A stretch of DNA of 64,000 nt, from the NCBI RefSeq assembly GCF_003573695.1, contig NC_039362.1, positions 191,967,827 to 192,031,826 of the forward strand. Reading direction: 5' to 3'. Position 1 is the stretch's first letter; every line of letters begins with the position of its first letter. The notes below the pieces were generated by a model. It was not told where the DNA came from, ran no database searches, and was given only the letters and a program-made list of their open reading frames with translations. A program made the position numbers and the translations under genes. Shown in pieces: positions 11,337-23,291 of this stretch. Source of the stretch: Papaver somniferum (Eukaryota; Streptophyta; Magnoliopsida; Ranunculales; Papaveraceae).

Positions 11337-12235
11337 GTTATTTTCTTGGTAGTGGGTATCACATTTTGCTCCAGTTTGGTTGTACTTGTACCTTTTCTAA
11401 GCCTTATTAAGAAGCTCACCTCCAATGCTGGAACCGAAGACCTTGCAGAACTGAAAGTTCGTTTTGATATTGCCAAGCATAATGCAGTTTTAATTAGTGT
11501 AACATTTGTGCCAGGAAATGCCTAATTCTAGTCCAAGAACAGGCAAGAAACCTTTTGCAGAAGGACGAGGCACGAGATATGTCAGTAATATTATGACATG
11601 AAATTTTTCACAAAATCCTTGTAAATAACTAAGAAATGCAGGTTTTTGTTTTCCTATATCTCAGAAAGATTTCCGCATTTTGAGCCATCCTCAAAAGGGA
11701 CAACTCTTACTTTCTTTAATTTTACTGGATTACCCTGACAACTGCTCTTTTTATATTATCACACTTTGGCAAATGCAAAGGCATGGGACGGCAAATTTTT
11801 GCTTATTTTTGTGTGCTTTCACAAATACAGTTCAGAGTTTTGGGCCTGTTGGTGGGCCGGACCCAAGATTCTATTTTTCGCTAGTCTTATTCTCACTTAG
11901 GAGTCATGAGGCTGGCAAAACCTCTCTGTATTAGAACGAGAAACACTCTCCACCATTATTACCCAATCGCATGCAGAAAAATGAAAACCATGCAAACAAA
12001 ACAAAAATAATATTTCCTCCTCTCTCTCTCTCTGATTCTCTGTGTCTGTCTCTAAGTTTCAGCACGCAGTATGATCAAACAAGGATTTGTTGGTTGAAGA
12101 ATCAACAAGGATAGTCATATACGACTATTATTGCATGATATTAATGGTTTTATTACTCAAAAGCTGCAAGTTTGTTGAAGGATATCACAAGGTTAGAGTT
12201 TGAAACTTGATATATATTGTATGATTTAGAGCATC
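11337..12235. other. UNG 3' region and upstream region of the CHX gene
   Basis: No coding potential that I trust. A (CT)n tract at about 12018-12034 lies about 200 bp before the CHX start codon. Such pyrimidine tracts are frequent in plant 5' leaders, so this probably belongs to the CHX promoter or 5' UTR. Confidence 0.5.
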
Positions 12236-15226
12236 ATGGATTTTGCCAAGAAATCTATTCCCCAGGAAGCAGTGGATGCGTTTAAGGGACCCCTTCAGGA
12301 TATCGTAAACAATACAAATGCGTCCCTTTTTGGCAATCCATCAAATTGCTTAATGGCTACAGGTAGTACGTTAATTGTTGGTTGTTTCGGCGTAATGCTG
12401 TCTTTCTTCCTGTTATACCAAATTTTACGTCTGATCTCCCGCTACACCTTACAGCCTCGTATCATCGTCGAAATTGTGGTATCTCTAGTTCTTTCTTTTA
12501 TTTTTATTTGTTTTTATATATGACTCTCAACTCAAGCACAAACCGAATTCTCTTGACATTTATATTTACCAGGACCATCACAAACACTAATAAGCATATA
12601 TTTGATAGTTTTTCCTTAGCTATTATGTTTTCCTGTCATTTTAGTGATAAAGGGTTTCATTTCAGTCTCTATCTCCAGAACATTCTCGTCTTACGTCTGC
12701 CGATCTCATTCTATGTTTGTGTGTTTTTTGCTAATAGTACTGGGAACGTTGGTGCAGGTAGGACTTATTATGGGAAACATCGGCTTCGTGAGAAAGTTTC
12801 TGAATATGGTTTCGAATAGAAGCTTGTCTTCGCTCACAGAAACAGGAATCAATTGTTATGCATTATTCTTAGGGCTAAGTTTTGATGTATCAATACTTGC
12901 GCGTTTTCCGCGTGAAGCCATAATAGCTTACACTACTATATTCTCAACCTTCCTTGTGGCTGTTACAGCTGCACCACTTTTACATTTACAAACTGAAGCA
13001 ACAATGAAGAACGAATTCAGTTTTGTACTTGCAATATCTCTAACCTTAGCGGGTACCTCTTCGCCAGTATTAACACGGCTACTCATTGAAGCAAAGTTCG
13101 CTAAGTCAGACGTTGGGCAGCTAGTTATCGGTGCAGCATCGTATACTGACTTAGTCACTATGATTCTTATCTGTGTTGCTTTGATATTCCAGCCTAACTC
13201 GGCAGTCAAACATCCTAAGACCATAGTGGATTCATTGGCGCAGTTTACTTTTATACTGGTAACGGCGTGTTGTCTTTATTCAGTGATGCCGTCGTTAGTA
13301 AACTGGCTGCAGAAAAGAAATCCACATGGAAAACCAATGAGACCACAAGATCTGACACTATTTGTATGTTGCATATGGTTATTGGTTGTCGTTGTAGCTG
13401 GAATTACAGGCTACAGTCAAACCATGATGTCTTTCATGATTGGAATATGTTTTCCTAAAAATGGAAGACTGATGAGTATCATGGTCCGCAGGTTCCATGA
13501 GTTTATGAGAATGATTGTGTTTCCATTATACTTCTGATGGGTAGGTGCAAATGCTAGTTTTGCAAATTTGAAAAAAGACAAGGAGGATAATAACTACATA
13601 TTCGTCAAGTTCTTCTTCCTTCATACAATAATGTTGCTCGCGAAAGTTTTAGGAGCTTTGGCTTGTGGCATTCTCTTCAAATTTCATTGGCATATCTCAA
13701 TTGCCATAGGATTGTTTCTAACAGTTAAGGGTCACCTTCATATCTTCATTGCCACTTTTGCAGTCAGTGTAAGTTGAATTTCATTTTCCTTTTAAATTTT
13801 TGTAATGCCTTACTATCACTTTTTCATTTTTAACATATTTTAAAATGAAAAACACTTTTGCAGAAACAGAGGTAGTGTGTCGCCATATACTCCAGATGTC
13901 TAGCTTTTCTTGCATATGTTAATTCATTACTATGTTGTTTTTTTTGATGTACAAGTGCAGAGCAAATATATGAGTACTGGTAGCTTCGTGGTGATACTAT
14001 TACATTGTCTACTATCCATTTCAGTGGTTCATTACTTGGCGAAATTCATTATCCAACGGGCAAACATGGAAACTACATACCCTTTAATGGCACTCCAGTG
14101 GTTCGACCCTAACACTGAACTCCGTATATTGGTTGGTATCCATGGACACCAGAATGTACAAACGATGATAAACCTCATGGAGATTTCTCGAGGTAATGGT
14201 TTCACAAGTCTCTCAGCATACGTAACCGATATGATCGAGATGAACGACAACAATACCGCCATGTTCATTCCTGATGATCCAGAAGATGATAATCATCGAG
14301 GTGATGATGAACATCCCTCGCCTTTGCCAGAAACAGATGCTAATACCACGATGGCCGATGAATCAGTTGTGAGCATGCGTGACGAGATTACAAATATGAT
14401 CTTATCGTACGTGGAACAGAGCGGCGGAGGTATTAAAGTACACAGGTTACTCGCAATCTCAACATTTTTTAACATGCACCATGACATCTACAACCTCTCC
14501 AAGGCAGTTCAGGCTTCTTTGATCATTTTGCCATACTATAAGAATCAGAGGAAAGACGGAAAGATGGGAAACACACCCCACGGTTTCAGATACGTAAACC
14601 GCAAGGTGTTTAGACATGCACCACGCTCAGTAGGAGTACTTGTTGATCGTGGATTGGGGAAAACCATCGAGAGAGGGTCATCCGCAAGCGTGGCCCTGCA
14701 GGTCGCAGTTCTTTTCATTGGAGGAAAATACGATAGAGAAGCATTAGCTTATGCTTCTCAAATCACACAACATCCTGGAGTTAACCTCACGGCTGTCCGG
14801 TTCTTACAAGACGAAGAAAAAGAATTGAGCAAGGCGAAAAAGAAGACAGCTTATGCCAAGGCAATGGACGAGAAGGAATTGAATCTGGATAATGAATATT
14901 TTGCAAACTTTTATGAGAAACAAGTTGCATTAAGAAAGGTTGGGTACTCAGAAAAACATGTTGAAAGCGGCACAGAGATGGTTTCTATATTGAAGTCATT
15001 GGAAAGCCAGCATTCCTTTTTCATTGTTGGCCGAGGAAGACGCGGAGGCCGGGTAACTTCTTTTCTGGAGTCTGGGGTTAGTGATTCAGAAGAAGCTCCA
15101 GATTTAGGACCCATTGGAGAAATCCTTGCTGATTCTGATTTTTCTACCACTGCATCAGTGTTAGTCATTCAACAACATTTCCGTGAAGAACTCGAAAAGG
15201 ATGAATTCAAAATCATTCCTATGTAG
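12236..15226 (+). pseudogene. Cation/H+ antiporter, CHX family (CPA2), one in-frame stop
   Basis: CHX proteins exchange K+ or related cations for protons across endomembranes or the plasma membrane. Exons: 12236-12478, 12758-13768 and 13961-15226, all phase 0 with good GT-AG sites, giving 839 codons, the usual CHX length. An N-terminal hydrophobic antiporter domain (first transmembrane segment near residue 45, then LAGTSSPVLTRLL and GAASYTDLVTMIL) is followed from about residue 440 by the hydrophilic universal-stress-like tail (LRILVGIHGHQNV, then FFIVGRGRRGG). A TGA at 13535-13537 (codon 341, within a PLYF/WVGA junction) is the only break I see. It is one base from TGG, GGA or CGA. The usual 'ND' of the antiporter core reads 'TD' here. 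Either this is a very young pseudogene or the base is a sequencing error. Confidence 0.85.
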
Positions 15227-15680
15227 TTGTTATCATTTGCAAACTTTAAAAGTCTGTAACAACGCTTGACAAAATAGAAAAAATCAGAGTAGGATTTATA
15301 GGATATAGTGACTGTAAGTTCAGGAAAGCACTTGAACTTGTGCGACAGAAGCTTTTCAATTTTCTTTACTATTTTGATTCCCTCCTTCAAAAGACTGCTG
15401 CTCAAACCGGCAGATTTAACTTACGGTATCCTTGAACTTGCGCAACAGAAGAACTTAAAAGACTAAGAAATAGTCAAACAATAACATGTTTTCCTGCAAA
15501 GAACTTGTCATATTTCTGTTTCTGTTCTTTTTCCTAAGACAATGTAACTGTAAATGATCGAACATATCAAATGCCGATGAATCAACGGAAGCAGACACCA
15601 ATGAACTGTATCAACAAAATGTTGACATACAAATACAATTCACAACGAGGATATGAACTCTAATTAATGGTGGTACAGTT
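15227..15680. other. Intergenic region between convergent genes
   Basis: 3' flanks of the CHX gene (plus) and the SAP gene (minus). It has a short imperfect direct repeat ('cttgaacttg.gc.acagaag' near 15330-15350 and 15431-15450) and nothing else that I recognise. Confidence 0.5.
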
Positions 15681-17336
15681 TCACGCTCTAGAAGTACCTC
15701 CATGATCTTTCTCGACATGATTCACCAATGCTACTGGATCTCGGAAACCTCTACTGCACTTGGGGCAGACATCAATTGTCACCTTGTTAGCACCACCACT
15801 TCGATTTCCACGTTCGTGGTTTTTTTTAACATGCTCCACCAGAGCTGTGACAGAGGAGAACTTTGCCCGACACTGAGGACATTCTTCTGTTTGTCCACTG
15901 CTGCTCTGCCCTATCCCATCCGTAGCTGTTTTAAATGATGCCTTAACTGAAGAAGCTGCATTCATTAAGCCAGTGACCCATGTGGGTGATGATGACGTAG
16001 AGGATGAATTTCGGCCTAGTTTTGTACCATCCTTCTGGCTCTTATTCAAGAGATTCACGAAAGGGAACCCAGAAGTAGCTTTTTTAGGTCCTGGACATTG
16101 GTGGTCAGGCCCAAACCGATGCTTCAGACAGTGCTCAATGGTGCAGTCTCTGCATTTAATTGTGTTTGAAAATGTTAGATTCTCTTTGCATCTGGGGACG
16201 GGGCACTTTTTCTTCTTTGTTGCTTTTTCATAATTCGATGGGTCACATTCAGTGTTAACATGCGTCTCCCAAGTGATATTAGGGTCTTCATCAGGGATTA
16301 AACGGACTCCTTTGGCACATAATGGGCATATAACGACAGTAACGTCCTGCTTGTTCGCATTTGGACACTGGTGTTTAACGAAACTTCTATGTTCTAAACA
16401 ATATACCTGTTGCAAATATGGTAGAATAGAGGATAAAAATCGAGGAAAATGAAAAAGACTTTCAACTGAAAAGCACAAAGCTGTAGAGATGACAACGCTA
16501 CTATATTAGTACAAGAAAACTTGCCAAGGGGAAATATCCCAAAGTTCAAAACAACAGATCAATGATGATACGCAAAATAAGAACAAATGAGACAGTGGGT
16601 TACGACAGAATCAGCTCAAGATGGAACACGATTTTGATTTCCAAATTATAACAGGATGTCCCACCCTGAATCAATTTAACTTCGGATTAGAATTTACGTA
16701 TGGCAGTGAACCTAACACCTCAACTTAATCAGAGACATTAACAGGAAATCCCACCAGGAAATCACTATGTCATTTTGCATAATCCTCTCCTAAACAAGTT
16801 CCACTGGTGGCACATACTCCATCCTAAATGTAAGACATACAAAATGATTAACCTAAACGATGCACCATTTTGAATACATTCCACTACATCAAAGGGTTTA
16901 CAGATGCCAATAATGTTATCCCTACAGCCTTTTTATACCCTATAGTTCCTCACTAAAAAATCAATCTCAACTTAAGAACCCTAAAGATTTCATCTTAAAA
17001 TTGCAGGATTTACTGGTTCAAATCAAACATAATGGGTCTTCAACACCAAAATTCCTAACCCAAGAAAACTAATCCACTCCTAAGAAAACCCCCAAATATC
17101 ATGTTATAAGCAAAGGCGTCAAATTTACAAAAATCTTGATAAGAATCAATCGAATCAACAAAAAGGGGTTCAGAAGAATCCTAAAGTTTAGAGAAAAACC
17201 CCCAAAAAATTGGAAAAAAAGAGAAGAAGAAACGAACCTGATTACATCTGTCGCAGGTAAAAGGAAGGAAATCGATTAATTTACAATCTTCCACAGTGCA
17301 ATGTTTACCTAGATCAGGAAATTCAGGGGTTCCCAT
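15681..17336 (-). CDS. AN1-C2H2 zinc finger stress-associated protein (SAP11/16-like)
   Basis: Two exons on the minus strand: 17336-17238 (33 codons) and 16406-15681, joined by an intron with GT-AG ends. The product is 274 residues, the normal size for this family. Two AN1 zinc fingers occupy the N-terminal half: the first runs from HCTVEDCKLIDFLPFTC across the exon junction to HQCPN, the second is CPVPRCKENLTF to DHQCP. A Ser/Thr-rich linker follows. Two C2H2 fingers (CPQCRAKFSSVTALVEHVKKNH and CPKCSRGFRDPVALVNHVEKDH, spacing C-x2-C-x12-H-x4-H) end the protein. Plant SAPs of this type respond to abiotic stress and are proposed ubiquitin-pathway regulators. The gene looks intact; start and splice sites are consensus. 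Confidence 0.95.
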
Positions 17337-17744
17337 GATTCTAGGTAAACGGATATAAGATAATTCAGGAGTCTATTGAGGAATAGGAAGACTGATTCAG
17401 GATTTTTTTTATGAATTCTAGAAAGAGAATTATATTTCCGCGTTGAGAGAAAGTTCAAAGAAAGCGGTTGGTGGATTACAAACTTTTTTAACTTGGGCCA
17501 TGGCCCAGTAAGGATTGTACCACCAAGGTACCATGAGAAACTTTTACGGTTTATCTTTTTGAAATAACTTTTACAGTTATCTTATCACATTTATCAGGGC
17601 AATTCCAATGGGATGGCTTGCTCCCACTATGAAATGTGCAAACATGAAAGACGGATGGGCGGCCAAAAAACCGAGGGTTTACCCGTCGCATCCTAACAAT
17701 AGATGCATTATTTTTGTATCACTAGCTGAACAAGAAATGTCCAT

Positions 17745-18279
17745 ATTGCAGAATCCTCTCCAAAACAAATTCCATTGGTGGTTCATACTCCATTGAAAAA
17801 GTAAGACATACAAAATGTTTGCAACTACGCTATAAAGGTATGGATTAACCTAAACGATGCACCACTTGTGGCGTATACTTCATGTTATCCCTGCCGCTAT
17901 CATGCCCTATTTGTACCTCACTGATTTCTTAAAAACTCAATCTCTACTTAAAACCTCTAAAGACTTCAGCCGTCAATTGTAGAATGTATTGTTTAAATTA
18001 TACAAATTGGGTTTTCAACACCAAAATTCCTAAACGTAAAAACTAATCCATTCCTAAGAAAACCACAAATTTCATGTTATAAGCAAAGGCATCAAATTTA
18101 TTAACATCTTGATAAGAATTAATTAAATCAACAAAAAGGGATTCCGCTAAATTCTAAAATTTTGGAGAAAAACCCAAATTATAAATTGGGGAAAAAAAGA
18201 AACGAACTTGATTACATTGTCGCAGGTAAAAGGGATAAAATCGATTAATTTACATTCTTCAATGGTGTAATATTTACCT
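17745..18279 (-). pseudogene. Decayed duplicate of the SAP gene 5' part (intron 1 and exon 1)
   Basis: This segment aligns collinearly with 16774-17312, which is intron 1 plus most of exon 1 of the SAP gene, with many substitutions and small indels. Shared blocks include 'agacatacaaaatg', 'aacctaaacgatgcaccac', 'catgttataagcaaaggc' and 'gattaatttaca'. The exon-1 equivalent is corrupted ('cattgtcgcaggtaaaagg' lacks bases). The duplicate stops exactly where a Sirevirus-like LTR begins (18279), so the retroelement probably interrupted or truncated it. Confidence 0.85.
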
Positions 18280-20794
18280 GATACGAGGGTACCAAGTACA
18301 CCACAATATTTTTATATCAACATATAAGTCTGATACCTTGAGTGATCGTCTATGGACAAAGTTGAGACAATACAACAACAAGGTAATCACTTGATAATAG
18401 TTACGGTAAAAGACTAATATTATATAATCAATATCAAGTGCTTTGGATTAATGTATCTTGTACTTACTTATAATTGCGGAAAGTAAAAGTAAAGACACAA
18501 CAAGATTTTATCAACAAGGAAACCAAAAATACAAAAAAAAAAAAACAGGGATATGGTTCATTTTTGAATAATCTCATAATTAAGCCGTTACAAAGACACT
18601 ACCAAACTTCGTATAGTTGAGACCAACTAAACTACCCCTAGTTACTTAGTTTTCTCATGATCCATGCACCTACAATCAATTCATTTAATGCACGTGAATC
18701 CTAAGATAGAGTCCACCATCTTAAGTTGCTCCAGTCCCTCTGAAGACTTTAAACACTCATCCGTTTGGATCGCCTTCCAAACAGTAGATGACTAATCTAT
18801 TGGGGAACCACATTTCTATCTCAAGAAGTGAATCAGAGATATATGATGTTGAGTGTGAAAAAAGCTTGTCTTGTTTAAAATGAATTAAACCTCCTTTGTC
18901 GGGTTAGATATTTTAAGATCTGGATTAAACAAGTTAAACAGATCAAGTCAGATAGAACTAACATATTCATATACTAAAGTGTACCACCAAATGATAACTT
19001 GTCGACCTAAATACAACTAGTCAATAATAAGTCTACAAAAGATAAACCATATCTAGTCGGATACCATACGATCAAGTTTTTGCACGAAGCAAATCACGAA
19101 GATACAAAACCAATAAGAAAAATCGTATTTTCTTCAATCTTCAATAGTCTTTTGTACCTGCACAATAACAAACTTGATTCCTGACTTATGATCGATCACG
19201 CACAGGACGAAGTTAAATAAAAATGGATGATCACAACACAATGTTATTCTCTTGATCTAGTTTGAGTGGCCTTATATCATAATAGAAGGTTCTCAAGAAT
19301 AATCAAACTAGGTGCATTCCAGAGATAACTACTATTAGTTAATGAAATCAATAATAGAAAACTAAAATAACAATGTAATTCTAGTCTCATATCAACCTTA
19401 CTAATAAATGCTTCTTGATCCCAAATAAGTCTTTGAACTATCGGACGTAAGAGATTTCACCTAATTAGGTTACTTTCCTCTCTAAGATAGTATTACGAGA
19501 ATACTATTAGTCGGTTACACCAATCACCAGAAACATCAAAGATGAAGTCTGGCTGGCTTGGGACGAGTTTGTAAGAAGAACAAACTTCACTATTTATGGA
19601 TCAAGGTAGTTTCGACACCAAGGAATTTCCATAACCGAAGATATTCAAAAGATATGCAATAAAGCACCTAAATTCAGTTTTATGAATTCTAACCAATATC
19701 CAACTTTACAACCAAAATTTCAATAGAAAACTCAATATTAGCTATCAATTAACTAATATTTATTTCCATTGATATGTTTTGATTGCTGGGAAAACAAAAA
19801 TATTAATTTCGAAAATCTCAAAAAGATTTTATGCTAATTTCGGTTTGGGATCTCACCTCGAATATCAAGAAATATATTTGAAAAATTAAGAAATAACATT
19901 TCAGCATGTTCAAATTACTCACTATGTCAACATCTTGAACTTTCCTATTTTCCAAACCGAATTTTCAAATCACACGGTCCCTAAAGTGTACGTGACTTCA
20001 GAAATCGGTTTTGCCTATCGGGATCGGTTCTACCATGATATTTAAATCAAGTTAGGATCGGTTTTACCTTGACTACCAATATAGGTAGGGATCGGTTCTA
20101 CCTTGACTCCCAATATAAGCTAGGATCAATTCTACGTTTATTCCCTATATAGGTTAGGATCGTTCATACATAAGATCTTCAATGAAAACTGAAACCATAG
20201 TCCTTTTGATTTCCTTTCGAATATGAAACAAGTTCAACGTCTACTTCCTTAAACTTATGTAATTAAACATAGTTTCTCTAGGTATGAAATCAGAACCTAT
20301 ATACTAACGAGTTACAAAGGTTATGTTGATGTCACAATTATGAAGTTCTAAAAGATAAGCATTATAATTCGTAAATCAATATACCAATATAAAGTGATTA
20401 TTATTACTTATTGATATATTGTTCCTTGACACTTTGATCACAATATGATGATCAAGTCTTATTATACTAGTATTTCACATATATAACTTCGCATGTTATG
20501 TTTTCAATCAGAAACGACTTGAAATAAAACGATATGAAAATAGAAAAAATTCAAGTCATGTATTAATAACCTCAAGTGGAAGTATGATGTGATCGTTGTT
20601 GTCGATACGTCTTCGGAATCTTCAGGTCTTCAGAGTAATACTTGTATGTCTCAACATTTCTAGACTTTATAGTCTAACTTAAGAAGTTGACTATAGTGAT
20701 CTAATCAAGCGGCTTATGAGTTTTGATACTAAAATATGACAACCAACCTTGACATGCAAATGCTTCATGGGTTCAACCGAGAAGTTCTCTAACA
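18279..20794 (-). mobile_element. Sirevirus-like LTR (3' LTR, about 2.5 kb)
   Basis: Read on the minus strand, the LTR begins TGTTAGAGAACTTCTCGG at 20794 and ends CTCGTATCA at 18279, giving TG...CA ends. It is preceded on its own strand by a polypurine tract (gacaaagggggagat). Long LTRs starting TGTTAGAG behind AAAGGGGGAGATTG match the inner element at 29401-37160, so they are probably related Ty1/copia Sireviruses. No second LTR is seen, so the 5' portion has been lost. Inside, at 19990-20170, a 'ggatcggttctacc'-like motif repeats about six times. Confidence 0.75.
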
Positions 20795-21260
20795 ATCTCC
20801 CCCTTTGTCATTTTTGGTGAAAAAACTCTATCACATATATGGAGAGTACACGAATTAAAATTTACAAATATTACATTACGTAACATTTTCTTAACTCATT
20901 CTTCATACACTTGATTATAAGTTTCATCATCTTCAATAACCTGCACATATTCAAAACAAATATTGTTGTTGACGCATTTGAATAACAAAAGATGTACTCG
21001 CCCTAAAGGAAAGCTAGGTAGATATTCAATCCGAACCTATTTGTTATTCCTCTTTTGTAGTATGAAATACTATAGAGAAAGATGATATGTTTCTCCCCCT
21101 TAGTCTATGTCATACTCTCTCGTTAGATATATACTTTTTTAGCACATATTTCATTTCTCAATAATTAAAAATCATCTGTATACTCCATATATTTTCCCCT
21201 CTTTTGTCACAAAAGTGACTAAGATATGAAAAAATAAAAAAGAAAACCGAAAGGATCTCA
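20795..21260 (-). mobile_element. 3' internal tail of the Sirevirus-like element with repeated polypurine tracts
   Basis: On the minus strand this region contains several polypurine-tract-like motifs: gacaaagggggagat next to the LTR, taagggggag near 21092-21102, and gtgacaaaagagggga near 21195-21212. Multiple conserved polypurine tracts upstream of the 3' LTR are a known Sirevirus feature. No coding sequence remains. Confidence 0.6.
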
Positions 21261-21603
21261 CAAGTTCATAAGAACCTATCTTTTGGGGATAAACAGATAA
21301 ATATCGTGGAAACAAAATATGTTCGGATTCTAAGTTCATGGATTCAACAAGTCTTATTTAAAAGACCTGGATCTTTAGCGTTCTCAGTTCATCCATGGGA
21401 CAAGTCCCAACTTATTTCATCAATTAGCATTCTTGATGATCCAAATTGTCTTATCTTCATGAGTATGCAACTTTTGATTTTTCTTCTCGACGCTCTTCAT
21501 CATCTATTCCAAAACCTAGAAATCAAATTTTTAGGATATCAGATGGTGAGTAAAGAAACCAAGAATAGGTTTTCAACTCAGTTAGGGTATCAAAACCCTA
21601 GAA
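21261..21603. other. Unassigned sequence left of the TRIM
   Basis: Contains an open frame (21306-21650) that runs into the TRIM LTR and resembles nothing known. It may be the remainder of the Sirevirus-like element's interior or old filler at its breakpoint. Confidence 0.4.
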
Positions 21604-22478
21604 ACTCTCATTATCCCATTACTAACAAAATCCTAATTTGTAGGAATTAAGTCGCACATTTAAATGTGTTTAGTATTTTCCTAAAGACTAGGACACTTAA
21701 TAAACAATTATTCAAATTTCAAAATATTCAAAGATCAAACAGAATTATCCTAAATCTAATATTTGAATTATAATTCCAACACCCTCCCGTAATTCAAATA
21801 TTCTTCTTAAAATTTTATTATCTATCATCATTACCATGAATTAGAAAACATCAAGCATCACCATCATTAACATCATCATTATCAGCAACATCTTTCAACC
21901 AGCCCAACATATTATGCTAATCAATAATATGCATCTTCATCATCATCTTAGCTTAACATTTTTCTTCATCACAATAATCTTTTTTTTTTTTGTCTCTTAA
22001 AATCAATCTTTGCACTCACAATAAACAAAAATGAAAACTCCTTCTGAAAATCACCCTTTTTTCACTAGATAAATCAACTACTTGTTTTTTATTTAAAAAA
22101 AAACATATTTCTTGTAACTCTCCCTCTACTCAACTCTCTTTCCCAGCTCTGATACCATGTAATAAATCCATCATGGCACAAAGAGGAGTGTTAGAGAGAT
22201 TGAACATAAAGTAAAGTTAGAACTACATTGATAAATTTTTTTTTATATTTTACAATAGAAAACTAACCTTTATATAGGTTGTAATTCAAAACTGTATACT
22301 ACTCTCACTATCCCACTACTAACAAAATCCTAACTCGTAAGAATTAAGTCACACATTTAAATGTGCTTAGTATTTTTCTAAAGACTAGGATACTTAACAA
22401 ATAACTATTCAAATTTGAAAATATTCAAAGATCAAACAAAATTATCCTAAATCTAATATTTGAATTATAATTCCAACA
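21604..22478 (-). mobile_element. TRIM-like miniature LTR retrotransposon
   Basis: Direct repeats 21604-21781 and about 22300-22478 are LTR copies. On the minus strand each begins TGTTGGAATTATAATTC. The right (5') LTR spans 22158-22478 (321 bp, ending TTACA) and is followed on its own strand by the primer-binding site TGGTATCAGAGC (22157-22146), complementary to initiator tRNA-Met. The left (3') LTR is preceded by a purine-rich tract (acgggagggtg) but is truncated after about 178 bp. Only some 360 bp lie between the LTRs, with no coding capacity, which fits a terminal-repeat retrotransposon in miniature. Confidence 0.8.
22146..22157 (-). other. Primer-binding site (tRNA-iMet) of the TRIM
   Basis: The plus strand reads gctctgatacca, so the minus strand reads TGGTATCAGAGC, a perfect match to the 3' end of plant initiator tRNA-Met. 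It abuts the LTR end. Confidence 0.85.
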
Positions 22479-23124
22479 CTAACTTTAGTTTCCTTACCAT
22501 CAACGATAAGCAAGTTAAACTGGAAATGCCCAATAATTGAATCTTTTACTAAGTTGGTTGATTGGAAAAACAATACAAGTGAGAAACATTGTTCAACTTG
22601 GAGCAATATCTAATTAAGTGCTTATGATCTTGACTACTCAGTTTCAACACTTCTTCTATGCCAAGAGGTTGGAAGGGCTTAATTAATGTAAGTTATCATT
22701 CATTATTATTTGACCTATGATTTCAAAAAGTTGTGTTTCTCTTAATCTTGAATTTTTCTAACTTTGTTGATTTCTGAAACTTTCTTTATCTCTTATGTGT
22801 ATATTTATTGATAAACAAATGTCGTATTTGGTTTAAAGGCTAATTTCTGAAACTTTCTTTATATGTCATGTGTATATTTATTGGTAACAAATGTTGTATT
22901 TGGTTTAAAGGGATAGCTTAGGTTTAATGAATTTTGGTAACACCAGTACTTCCTTTACATATAGGTTTTCTTTTGACTTGGTTATACATATAGGTTTTTA
23001 TTTTTACATGATTATACGTAATAGTACCTTAAGATCAACCATATGTTGGTAATACATAATACTTATTTTATATAAATGACCTGCTTTACGTATAAAATGA
23101 GATTGCTCCAATAAAACTAAAAAT
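22479..23124. other. Non-coding AT-rich region
   Basis: No gene or clear element. A local duplication ('gctaatttctgaaactttcttta' and 'tttctgaaactttctttatctctt', with 'gtgtatatttattg' after each) is visible at about 22776-22910. Confidence 0.5.
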
Positions 23125-23291
23125 ATAGAAGGATAGTGAAATTCCTAATTTGATGTAAAATAGAACTATCATTGTGTCATACTTATAATATTAGTTGATA
23201 CACCATTGTGTCCTATAGTTAATGGGACTCCCTTGTATCATCATTGTGGTAACATTCCTATCTTTCCCATAGAAATAACACATTGTGCCTC
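23125..23291 (+). repeat. Direct repeat, left copy (167 bp)
   Basis: This 167-bp sequence is repeated at 24891-25057 with three substitutions and no indels. The copies bracket the LTR+PBS insert. The right copy continues into sequence not found beside the left copy. Confidence 0.95.

Noticed and set aside
13541..13557. Tiny intron removing the CHX stop codon
   Set aside because: The TGA lies upstream of this GT, the interval would be only 17 bp, and the frame reads through correctly without any intron.
18279..20794. A gene in the 2.5-kb stretch without open frames
   Set aside because: Terminal TG...CA, the adjacent polypurine tract and the lack of open frames fit an LTR.
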